From positions 5,891,094 to 5,955,093 of the forward strand of contig NC_049992.1 of assembly GCF_000003815.2 (NCBI RefSeq): 64,000 nt of DNA, read 5' to 3'. The notes beneath the pieces were generated by a model. The model saw only the letters and a list, made by a program, of their open reading frames with translations, was not told the DNA's origin and searched no databases. Below are positions 44,201-51,000 of the stretch, piece by piece. Made by a program: the position numbers and the translations under genes. Within the stretch, counting starts at the first letter, position 1. Each line of letters opens with the position of its first letter. The DNA is from Branchiostoma floridae. Lineage: Eukaryota; Chordata; Leptocardii; Amphioxiformes; Branchiostomatidae.

Positions 44201-45993
44201 GTGTAGCGTTCGGTATCCTTAGGGGAACCAACGCTTCCCGACTGGTCAGGGCCTCCCCTTCCACACCACAGAGATACAGGTGTGTTAGGTTACTTCATTT
44301 CACAGTGAAAATCCTCTGAAATCCAGATATGTGACTGAGAATACAATTTGTTTTTCTTCTCCTCCTGACAGGTTTCCCCAGATACGCCTTTCATGCTGGC
44401 AGCCAACGCAGTGCACGAGGTGAACGTAGGTGTGAGACCCCTGGCCGTGGGCAGCAAGTTCCTGTACATAAATGTGGTGGACACAGAGTACCACCAGCTC
44501 ATCCGCACATGGCTCATCTGTATGCAGACCACGCAGCCGGTCATCTCAAAGGTTCGTTTGTTTGCTTGTTTACCTCGGAGTCCATGAAGATGGAGGACCT
44601 GGTACTGTTTTGAGTCTGGATGATGCAGTGGGCATACAATCATGTATCTTGAGAACCACTAGATGGATTGCGATGGTTTTGATACTAAATTTACATGTAG
44701 GTGGGGTGATCCTGACAGTGAACGTAAGATCAATTTCAGGCCTCCAGGTTTAAACTATCAAGTTGTGTTGAATCTGAATTGATCAAATAGTGGCATGTCT
44801 AGAAGACTGTTGTGCACTGGGATGCACAGCCTGGCTTTCTTGTTGGAACACTGACCAATCTCGTTTGTCCTAGCCTGGGTACCATCCTCCTCTGTACAAC
44901 TGCTGGCTCTATTTTTTTTGCAGGCTAACCATGCAAACAAGCAAAAGTATTGAGTCAGCATTTACCATATGTATACTACTGTAGCATAAACAACCCTATT
45001 GCAACAGTTACTGTAAAACAGTCTGTTGGATGTTTCTTATGGTAAATTGTTTGTTTTCTACAGGCTTTTGATCTGCAGCTGCCTATAGGAGGTGGTAAAG
45101 GCTGTAACAAGAGGATCCCGTACACCAACCCCTACATGCACAGGAAAACCTTCCTCCTCCACACCAACAGACAGGACCTGCTGCAGTTCAAGGAGAATAC
45201 GTTTGAGGTTTGTAACCCTTTTGTTTGTAGAAATAATCCAGCTCACTGTAGTCTTTTCTTCCTTACCAGTATTACCAGTATGTGCTTATTCTAAATTTAT
45301 GAAGCTGAGGGACCTAAGCACAGTGCAAAAGACGTAATATACAATACTGCAGGTTCTGATCCACATGCAACATGGAAGGAGCCCTGCTCTTTTTGATAAG
45401 TGCAGAGGGTTCTTTTACATAATCAAGGTTTGGCTGTCCGCAAACACGGGACCGCCACCAAAGCTAAGGTACTCATTTTCATCTGATGGAAGTCAGAAAA
45501 GTCAATGCTAGACATGTAAAGTGCCTTTCCTAACGGCAAAAGATCAGTGACGGTATTGTACACTGTAACAGACTTGAATTGCCCTTTCAGATTCTGTGAG
45601 TTCTATAGTTATTATTGAAACCAACCCGGTAAAATGAGATGTCCCACACTTCTGTACATTTGCCAGTTTGATTTCATAATAAAGAATTCAAATTGAACTG
45701 AAAATGTTTAGATAATACCTTCAAGTTGGTGACCTTTAAAAAAGATTGATGAGACTTTAAAATCATTGCCAGTTGCTGGTACTGTGATTTTACAAGCAGT
45801 AGCAGTTGAAAATGGTCTAAAATTACAATTATAATTATTTTTATTTCCCCAGCTTGGATCAGGTGATGTGTACACCATCGGGATGAGATTTGCTCCCAGC
45901 CAGCAGCAGGGCACAACAGAGATCCTTATCTTCATCAATGATGAGGATGACAAGAATGAAGAGACGTTTTGTATCAAGGCAACCTACAGCTGA
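13605..45993 (+). CDS. NPHP4: Nephrocystin-4, ciliary transition-zone protein
   Basis: Thirty shared exons (20511-45993) plus two alternative 5' ends. Every shared junction has AG and GT and matching phase. The product is about 1453 residues from exon 1a or 1476 from exon 1b; human nephrocystin-4 has 1426. Landmarks match the vertebrate protein throughout: [93 protein letters not shown] and the acidic end [10 protein letters not shown]. In animals NPHP4 works with NPHP1 and RPGRIP1L at the base of the cilium, gating entry to the axoneme; loss causes nephronophthisis in humans. Stop TGA 45991-45993; AATAAA at 46543-46548 is the best polyadenylation signal. Confidence 0.97.
13767..15847. other. 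NPHP4 intron after exon 1a, proximal part
   Basis: AT-rich intron. Contains a (GT)n microsatellite at 14153-14206 with a shorter block near 14250-14272, and the tRNA-like sequence near 14440. From 14540 to 15847 I see no exon or clear repeat. Confidence 0.6.
14436..14522 (+). ncRNA. tRNA-like sequence (pseudogene or SINE head)
   Basis: GGTTCGAATCC at about 14508 is a perfect RNA polymerase III B box, and CGGCCGAACGG about 50 bp upstream resembles an A box. The T-arm pairs CGGG with CCCG around TTCGAAT. I could not build a clean 7-bp acceptor stem or a sound anticodon arm, so this is more likely a tRNA-derived relic than a working tRNA gene. Confidence 0.35.
15848..16374. mobile_element. Inverted-repeat element, about 530 bp
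   Basis: Left arm ATATTCACCCTCCCACAC…ATATCAACCCTGCCT and right arm AGGCAGGGTTGATAT…GTGTGGGAGGGCGGTCATAT are inverted copies of about 60 bp. Interior has no transposase. In the intron following NPHP4 exon 1a. Confidence 0.6.
17081..17113 (+). promoter_or_regulatory. Two X-box-like RFX sites before NPHP4 exon 1b
   Basis: ATCTCTATGGCAAC (17081-17094) meets all 14 positions of the nematode X-box consensus RYYNYYWTRRNRAC; GTTGTCGTGGTAAC (17100-17113) meets 13 of 14. They stand about 160-190 bp before the exon 1b ATG, the distance usual for RFX control of ciliary genes. Found by eye; no conservation test. Confidence 0.55.
17271..17284 (+). CDS. NPHP4: NPHP4 exon 1b (short alternative first coding exon)
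   Basis: ATG at 17271, four codons (MDYD) plus two bases, then the strong donor ACAG|GTAAGC, phase 2. It joins 19153 in the only phase that keeps that exon open. The short length makes it hard to prove from sequence alone, but the donor, the phase fit and the X-boxes upstream support it. Confidence 0.55.
17285..19152. other. NPHP4 intron after exon 1b
   Basis: AT-rich intron; AAATTGG and poly-T stretches are common. No coding exon, RNA or clear repeat was recognised. TTTTTTTTTCTTCATCAG at 19029-19046 is a strong-looking acceptor, but frames starting there stop within about 60 bp. Confidence 0.5.
19153..19369 (+). CDS. NPHP4: NPHP4 exon 2b (alternative N-terminus B)
   Basis: Acceptor GGTCTCAG before 19153, donor GGAAG|GTACGT at 19369; 217 bp, phase 2 in and 0 out, joining exon 3. 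It encodes about 72 residues, with [19 protein letters not shown] and [17 protein letters not shown]. The latter resembles the exon 1a strand [13 protein letters not shown], so the two starts may supply alternative first strands of the same domain. Exon 1a cannot join it (phase 0 against 2), so it needs exon 1b or another start. Confidence 0.6.
19370..20510. other. NPHP4 intron 2
   Basis: Mostly AT-rich single-copy-looking sequence. A short (TG)n-like tract sits at about 20155-20245. No exon seen. Confidence 0.5.
20511..26364 (+). CDS. NPHP4: NPHP4 exons 3-9: N-terminal region
   Basis: Exons 20511-20666, 21431-21680, 22368-22532, 23272-23408, 24856-24912, 25345-25481 and 26226-26364, with outgoing phases 0, 1, 1, 0, 0, 2, 0. 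Encoded landmarks: [96 protein letters not shown] and [10 protein letters not shown]. In human NPHP4 this N-terminal region carries a C2-like fold; that assignment is from family knowledge. Confidence 0.95.
20842..21200. mobile_element. hAT-like non-autonomous element
   Basis: Ends CAGGGCTCAAAATAC and GTATTTCGAGCCCTG are inverted; this terminal form is typical of hAT superfamily elements. Subterminal ACCTGCAC / GTGCAGGT motifs are repeated at both ends, as expected for transposase binding. No clean 8-bp target duplication remains. A matching end occurs at 27739-27785. Confidence 0.7.
21925..22300 (+). pseudogene. Three degenerate upstream copies of NPHP4 exon 5
   Basis: Segments around 21930-21990, 22047-22105 and 22217-22300 repeat the start of exon 5 (AATGAGAACATCCAGCTTGT, GATGTCAGATAGC). 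Copies two and three also keep an acceptor-like AG before the match. Each is broken in the exon frame: TGA in place of CGA, TGA in place of GGA, and a TAG after 'ACGTATTTT'. Spacing from copy to copy is about 140-170 bp. Confidence 0.85.
22895..23003 (+). mobile_element. LINE 3' coding end
   Basis: Reads [20 protein letters not shown] then [12 protein letters not shown] and stop: the closing segment of the LINE type seen on the other strand at 11950-12690. It lies in NPHP4 intron 5 and has no function in that gene that I can see. Confidence 0.7.
23409..25344. other. NPHP4 introns 6 and 7
   Basis: Introns either side of the 57-bp exon 24856-24912. AT-rich; no repeat, RNA or extra exon recognised. 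Confidence 0.5.
25560..25676. mobile_element. Small fold-back element
   Basis: GAAGTTTTTCAACTGTCATA at the left pairs with the complement of the right end (CACAGTTGAAAAACTTC), continuing through ACAAAATTTT. Arms about 35 bp, total 117 bp, in NPHP4 intron 8. Confidence 0.6.
26501..26722. mobile_element. MITE family B, copy 3
   Basis: The best preserved copy: GGTATCTCACTGCACTTGGG at the left, CCCCAAGTGCAGTGAGATACC at the right, 222 bp, in NPHP4 intron 9. A strong acceptor-like CTTCTCCCTACAG stands directly before it, so exonisation is conceivable but there is no matching open frame of note. Confidence 0.85.
26723..27845. other. Distal part of NPHP4 intron 9
   Basis: No exon seen. At 27739-27785 the sequence CAGGGCTCGAAATAC followed by CTGCACTAGTGCAGGTA is a lone end of the hAT-like family found at 20842. 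Confidence 0.55.
27846..32248 (+). CDS. NPHP4: NPHP4 exons 10-15: central region
   Basis: Exons 27846-28058, 28607-28654, 29045-29187, 30348-30492, 31357-31433 and 32060-32248, outgoing phases 0, 0, 2, 0, 2, 2. The first encodes the VLWVSWCPF strand region; the next three encode a low-complexity Pro/Ser linker as in human; exon 14 has [11 protein letters not shown] and exon 15 ends in [13 protein letters not shown]. Exon 14 must start after TTTACAGAG (31357), since using the earlier AG gives an immediate stop. Confidence 0.93.
29375..30205. repeat. Minisatellite in NPHP4 intron 12, about 40-bp unit
   Basis: Around 18 diverged copies of a unit reading GTGTTAGTGTGAATGTCTAT and CAGCACCAAGGAAAGGGACA. 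It shares the core CAGCACCAAGGGACAG…GTGTGAATGT with the arrays in introns 18 and 22. Confidence 0.9.
30528..30900 (+). repeat. Interspersed repeat family A, copy 3
   Basis: The most complete copy: GGTACCGGTACAGAAAATTC, repeated GGTCCAGGTCTGG units, ACTCAAAACAATGG, CACTGGCGTTTTAAAATCC and AAAACTTGGTAGAAATGACT. In NPHP4 intron 13, 40 bp past the exon 13 donor. Confidence 0.75.
31232..31331. other. Assembly gap (100 N) close to NPHP4 exon 14
   Basis: Placeholder gap ending 25 bp before the exon 14 start. The polypyrimidine tract survives, so the exon itself is whole. Confidence 0.97.
32249..33127. other. NPHP4 intron 15
   Basis: Begins with three diverged copies of a unit of about 60 bp with the core TTATTGTTATGGTTTGAG (32255-32420). 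The rest shows no exon, RNA or repeat that I recognise. Confidence 0.5.
33128..35711 (+). CDS. NPHP4: NPHP4 exons 16-20: second conserved block
   Basis: Exons 33128-33226, 33731-33845, 34336-34479, 35319-35420 and 35597-35711, outgoing phases 2, 0, 0, 0, 1. Encodes [34 protein letters not shown] then [15 protein letters not shown], and [14 protein letters not shown]. The [13 protein letters not shown] run is nearly identical to vertebrate NPHP4 and is the clearest single identifier in the window; the block is C2-like by family knowledge. Confidence 0.97.
34630..35125. repeat. Minisatellite in NPHP4 intron 18, about 37-bp unit
   Basis: About a dozen copies of a unit reading GTGTCAGTGTGAATGTCATT and CAGCACCAGGGACAGCA. 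Related core to the intron 12 array. Frames across it are artefacts. Confidence 0.9.
36410..39531 (+). CDS. NPHP4: NPHP4 exons 21-24: helical linker region
   Basis: Exons 36410-36496, 37081-37184, 38558-38668 and 39430-39531, outgoing phases 1, 0, 0, 0. A Ser/Thr/Pro stretch is followed by charged helical sequence: [38 protein letters not shown] and [19 protein letters not shown]. It corresponds to the human segment around LADVDSELAAML and RDLQVIAAYRERTK. Confidence 0.93.
37296..37900. repeat. Minisatellite in NPHP4 intron 22, 39-bp unit
   Basis: About 15 copies of CTCACAAACATACCTGTCCT plus TGGTGCTGAATACTTTCCA. Being 39 bp it keeps frames open on both strands. Read in reverse it contains TTCAGCACCAAGGACAGGTA, the core of the intron 12 and 18 arrays. 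Confidence 0.92.
37901..39429. other. Remainder of NPHP4 introns 22 and 23
   Basis: AT-rich, with stretches such as TTATTTATTTATCTTG near 39025 that could be retrotransposon tails, but nothing clear enough to class. Exon 38558-38668 lies within. Confidence 0.45.
39707..39794. repeat. Short inverted repeat in NPHP4 intron 24
   Basis: GGTCAGAATGAATCGACACC at the left faces GTTTCGATTAATTCTGACC at the right, 88 bp in all, with small GTGTCGAT/ATTGACACCGG pairings inside. Probably a tiny MITE. Confidence 0.5.
40288..45993 (+). CDS. NPHP4: NPHP4 exons 25-32: C-terminal Ig/MSP-like region
   Basis: Exons 40288-40412, 40947-41136, 41793-42036, 42690-42858, 43475-43646, 44372-44551, 45064-45207 and 45853-45993, outgoing phases 2, 0, 1, 2, 0, 0, 0, stop. 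Encodes [117 protein letters not shown] and a last strand ending in [19 protein letters not shown]. The repeated 'hydrophobic strand – N-P/H-P – strand' layout resembles Ig-like or ASH/MSP-type modules of ciliary proteins. In human this part is needed for transition-zone partners. Confidence 0.97.
42073..42250. mobile_element. TA-flanked inverted-repeat element (Tc1/mariner or pogo type), copy 1
   Basis: Ends CAGTGGAAGCCGTTTAATTG and CAATTAACTGGCTTCTACTG are inverted and both flanked by TA, the target duplication of this transposon class. 178 bp, NPHP4 intron 27. A second copy is at 56568-56741. Confidence 0.8.
43142..43410. repeat. Tandem dimer in NPHP4 intron 28
   Basis: Two copies, about 145 and 118 bp, share GAAATAGTCAAAAC, GAGTAGCCACCTTGT, TTTAGCGCACTGTTCATTGT and TGTACTTGCAATTAGC. 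The second ends about 65 bp before exon 29. Confidence 0.8.
43647..44290. repeat. Repeats built from the NPHP4 exon 29 donor region
   Basis: Directly after the exon 29 donor come about five copies of a 31-bp unit (CCACAGAGATACAGGTGTGT + TAGGTCCCACT), then about six copies of a 23-bp unit (TACAGGTGTGTTAGGTTACT + TTA). Three longer partial copies of the exon 29 end (ACCAACGC…CTGGTCAGGG) sit at about 43838-43910, 44089-44175 and 44215-44285. Most units carry ATACAG|GTGTGT, a copy of the true splice donor. Confidence 0.9.
45376..45565. repeat. Dispersed repeat also seen near 49146-49320
   Basis: The two regions share the order 'AAACRCGGGACC', 'CTACTC…TCATCT', 'AAGTGCCTTTCC' and 'AAGATC-GT-AC'. 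Diverged, class unknown; in NPHP4 intron 31. Confidence 0.4.
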
Positions 45994-48019
45994 TACCTGC
46001 GCCCCTCAATGCTAAGGCTGCAGCAAGTAAATTTAATGGCTGACATCCACACGCAAATAGCCTTATTTTTAAAAAAAATTTTGTTTCCTTCCAGTGATGG
46101 TCTGCACGATAGAAAATTACCAAAATGAAAAGACATTTTTTGTGGTAGCTTTGAGTGAGGAACTGACACTATTGAGGTAGCCATTAGTCTACAAAATGTA
46201 GTTGGAAGATTCTGAAGTGAAACTGGCTTTGGTACTTCAAGTAATTAATTAGAGTGACTAGTCACTTAGTGTGGTAGCCTAATATTTAGTTGTAGTTATT
46301 CTAGGCTACCCCGCTGTTGTCACTTTCTCAACTTCTTCAATACAGGTATAGAAGACTTGTTGGCAGTAATACCACATGTTTATTTGTATGATTGCTGCTT
46401 ACTATTTTAAAAATCTATAAACATCTCGTTTTTAGCCCATTAAATTGATTTTTGCCCTTTCAGGTTTAGATTTATGATTGTGCAGATTCTGAAAATTTTG
46501 TCCTTGAAATCTACTTGCTGTGGACTAACTCACACTGCGAGCAATAAAATCTTTATTCATAGGTTCAGCAGGGAAATATTTCATTGTGTATGATCAGACA
46601 TGTAGATATCACTGTCATGATTATAGATTTCTAATGATTGTATGATTGATAGACAAATTTAGTTTTGTACAGCTGTGTACCATTAACTGTATATTTATTA
46701 AGTTGTCCTTGTGTATACAGTGTAAAAAATTGATTATTATAATATTTTTTTTTTATTATAGCTATGAAACTTTCTGAATGTTTAAAAGCAATTCAATTTC
46801 TACAACTCTATGAAATAGACTTTTGAGTGACATCCATCACTTTTCTTCACATTCTTCAGAATATGATTCCCTTCCAAAGATATTTTATGTCTACCGTCGT
46901 AAACAAATTTACATAGATTGAAGTTAGTGTTAAGTTAAAGTTATGACACTTAAATGTTAGAGCTCCATACATCATGATGTTACGCTCATTGCATTCAATT
47001 TATTCACTTTGTATCATAGTTCTGCAATGTAAATAGAAAAATGCAAGGAGCTGTTTCTGCTATTATTATGATTAAATAAAATTGTATTATCAATAATGAT
47101 CATTATGAATCATTGAAATAACAGGTCAGTGTTGCAGGTCTGGCACAAAGTCAGTCAGTAGTATAATTTAATTTACGTAACAGTTCCTGCATACATGTCA
47201 TTCTCGGACATTTGTATGTCCCCATCATGTAAAGCCCTGTGCCATTTGTTACTCTTCAAAGCAATAAACTGAAGAAAGTGCAGGTTTCATTTGTTTGTGC
47301 GCATGTTTGTGTCCGTCTTTGTGTGTGTGTGTGGGGGGGGGGGGGTTGTTAAGCATGTGTTTGAATCATGATTTTGTTATTTTTGTAGCAAGTTCTACCT
47401 AAAGAAACCAACTTGTTCACATTTTAGTTTCAAACACCTTCCTCTTTTTTTAAACATATCAAAGATATGGATTTTATCAAATGATATTTACAGGATTAAA
47501 CAGTAATCATTGATATTCGCCTAAGTCTTTTCCTGAAATGTTTTCACAATTGACTATTTATTTGGTAACTGTCAAATATAGTTTATCTATGATAGTTTGT
47601 GTATTAAGTATGTACACTGCAGACATAACTGTATATATAAGCGTCATCTAAGTTGATTCAAACATGACCAAAAATCACCCCCAAACCTATAGAAATATAG
47701 TAAATGCTGTAAACATTTGTTCAAAATTGTTGAGAGTAGAAACATGAAAATATATATTCAGTTCAGATTCACAACTTTTGACAAAGGTCATCACAGAGAA
47801 GGCCACACCTTCTCATTTTTGTTGTTTTTCAGACATTGTAGCCAAAAAGAGGTAAAGGCATGCAAGCCTGGGAAAAAAGCTAGCATCTTGCTAATAAAAA
47901 CGTATAATTATCAATAAACCACTTTCTAGTACATTGTGTACCAAATCTTTACAAACTATAAACATCAAAATTGAATAGCATCACAGACAATCTGAATGTT
48001 TACAAGACAAGGTTGAGAT
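45994..48019. other. Convergent 3' flanks of NPHP4 and ZMYND12
   Basis: NPHP4 3' UTR, AT-rich, with AATAAA at 46543-46548 as the nearest good signal; further AATAAA motifs near 47074 and 47264. Only one modest TTTATT (a minus-strand AATAAA) near 47555 could serve ZMYND12. No other gene is recognised in these 2 kb. A G-run sits at about 47333-47345. Confidence 0.6.
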
Positions 48020-51000
48020 TTATGATGTAGTAGTGGCTGTCTCAGGATGGACATCCAGGACCTTGGCGAGCTCGGAGATCGTGGTGAGAGATCCGTCCTC
48101 CCCGGGAGGCGCCGTCTCACTGGACAGGAGGGCCTTACGACTGAACTCTCGAGCCTGCGTGGGAACATGGAGGGAACACATCAATACCATACTACTACCC
48201 TTAGGACTGAACTCTCGAGCCTGCGTGGGAACACGGACGGACAAAAACACATCAATGCCGTACTATAGCTGTAACGTGAAATTTGTAACATCAACTGTTT
48301 CAAGCTCGGTATCCAAAACTATTGTCCTTGCCGAGTCTATTTGCCTCGAAGTTCTCAATATTTGCGTGAGAAGATGAAGAGACTATGCAGCTTTTATTAG
48401 GTATGGGTTCCAGGCTACTGGTTTTTCTGTCTCCAAAACTACCAGTCAGGACTGCTTTTTCCAAAACCCCTAGCCTGTAATAATGTAACCTGTTCAAAAT
48501 TCAGAATCTGGTAATTCAAATTTCTTCAGTTGGAAAACAGTTGATTTTTCTCTGTAATTTACTGTGGAGAACAATGACGACCCACCTCTGACAGTAACAC
48601 TGACTGACATGCGGCGAGGATGATGACGAATTTACCAACTGGAAGTTGAACTCACAGATGACCTTTTAATTTTATGATACACCTACCTTGTCCATATCAT
48701 TGAGCAGGTAGTACAGCATGGTGAGGGTGTGGCAGATGTTAGCCAGTCCGAGGGGGTTCTGGTGGGCCAGCTGTTCCCTCATGTCATGGATGGAGTTCAA
48801 CACCTGGATGGCTTCAGCCTCCTGAGCTTCGTCTGCAGAAAAAGAACATCAAAATGTACTGTAGTAGTAGTAGAGACATACGGTGCTATACTGCATGACT
48901 TGGGTTATACCGCCCCTTACAGGGTGATACTAGTATACCCTTTCTTTTAGCCGAATACAAGACAGGGATGCGCTAGGTCTCCGGGAGAATATTGTTGATC
49001 ACCTTTTGTCTGATATGAGATGGAGGTATGCCAGGCCTCCATCTTGGTGATTTGTAGTGAATCACCAACTCCAGAAAGAATGGTTTCCACTATCACACAC
49101 CGGGGCATGCCCTTTTCTGAAAGGTGTGGTGGTTTTTTTAACATGCGTGAGGTGTGGCTCTCTCTTTATAAACGCGGGACCTCCATTTAACTCCTATCTG
49201 AGGGACGGCCAAAACCGAAGCTACTCACTGGTTCTCATCTTCACCTGAATGATGTGAAGAAAGTCATTTTAAGTGCCTTTCCCAAGGGCACAAGATCGGT
49301 AACACATTATTGTCAGTGGTACTTATGCATGTGTCTAATTATAAGTTACATGTTCATACCGAGCCCGCCTTCCTCCTCCTGTGCCCCCTCCACAGCTGGA
49401 CCGATGCCAGAGGGTGTCGCAGGTGTCTTCAGCCGCCACCTGATCAGCTGGGACAGGTGCTGGTGCCAGATGTTCGTCACCTGGAAGTAAAAATAATGTG
49501 TCGTGATATTCAGTCAGGTACTGCTAGGATTATCATCATCGTCATGAGTGCTCGCACCGAGGCGGGCGGGCGGGCCGTCATTGACTTCCACTGTTTTGTG
49601 TTCAACACTGTCCACTGGGCTCCCTCCCAACTGCAGGGTGTTCACAGAAATGGTGTGGAAAACCCCGTCCAGCCTGAAAAGATGGTCTGAATGGAGGTTC
49701 CTAGCTAAATCCAGACAGCACTTAACACTTAATTGATGCACATTACTATAGAAATGGCAGCATCATGCATGAGTGACCCAAAGGTGCAACTTAATAGGAA
49801 GTCGATGAACACAAAGTGACTGTCAGTTCTGTTAAATGCAAAGAAGCCAAATCACTAAAATGTCTAATGTAGTTTCAAAAGACAACTGTTACAGGCTGAG
49901 CTATTTTGGTAACACCTCTGGGTGGAGGCATCTATGAATTATTCTTTTGTTCAGCATACAGACAGCGTGTTTCCTACCTCTGTGTATAGTGAGTCAGCCA
50001 CGTCCATCCTGTTCATCCTGAAGAACACGTTAGCCATGTGGAAGTACCCGCCAGCCGTGTGGATATCATGGGGACCAAACTCCTCACTCGCATAGTAGAT
50101 CTGTGGAACAAAGGGGAAAATATTGTAGGAGAGCACAAACCTCTAAAAAGGCTGACAATTTTAGGATTTAGAATCTTAATCTAGATGCCTGTACTCTGTA
50201 CAGATCTGAAGGAATCTGCAGTTTGGTAGGAAACTGCTAGGGGGCCGAAAATCGTCACTGCACTGCACTCCTGGGCTTCAGGAAGGGCATCTGGCCGTGA
50301 AACAGCCGCTTCAAACCCTTTTAAGTCAAGATGTTGTTTTTGTCTGATCTATGGAGACCAGCAATCTGACCTGAACAACATTGTGCAACATCCAACCCTT
50401 GCAAAACGGGGAAGAACAGACATTAAACCCTAGAGAGAGAGAGCGCTATGAACAAAGGCTATGCCCTCGTATCTACAAAAATTAATAAAAGATCACGTAA
50501 TGACAGAGGAAATAACAAGCCAGTTTCTAATCAAAATATTCTGTACAATGTAACAGTCAAACATACCATTGGCATCCTAAAAACACAAATCTGAAGTCCA
50601 CTTGCGATAAAAACTTTGGAAAATTACAAGACAAGTGATTTACAAAAGAAGCAGACTCACATCATTTGCCAGCTGGTGGCGGGCCTCGTCGTAGTTCCCC
50701 TTGGCAGCGAACAGCAGGCCGAGGTTGCGGTACAGTTTGGACTTGATGGCGCTGCTGCATTCTGGGGTCTTCAGAACCGTCCATTCTGCCTGAGCAAGGT
50801 ACTCCTCAGCCTGCTGCAGTCTGCCGAGTCCTAAACAGAAAATAACAAGATATTGACTTCTGAAAATAGTTTCATCAGGTTGGTAGAATATAGGATATAG
50901 GAGAATTCTTGTACATTTGCTGCAAAAGCGCCACCTACATCGGCTACATATAGCGGCGAGAGGCAGAACTCCATGAGTCAGAAGCTCTGAGGAAGGTGAC

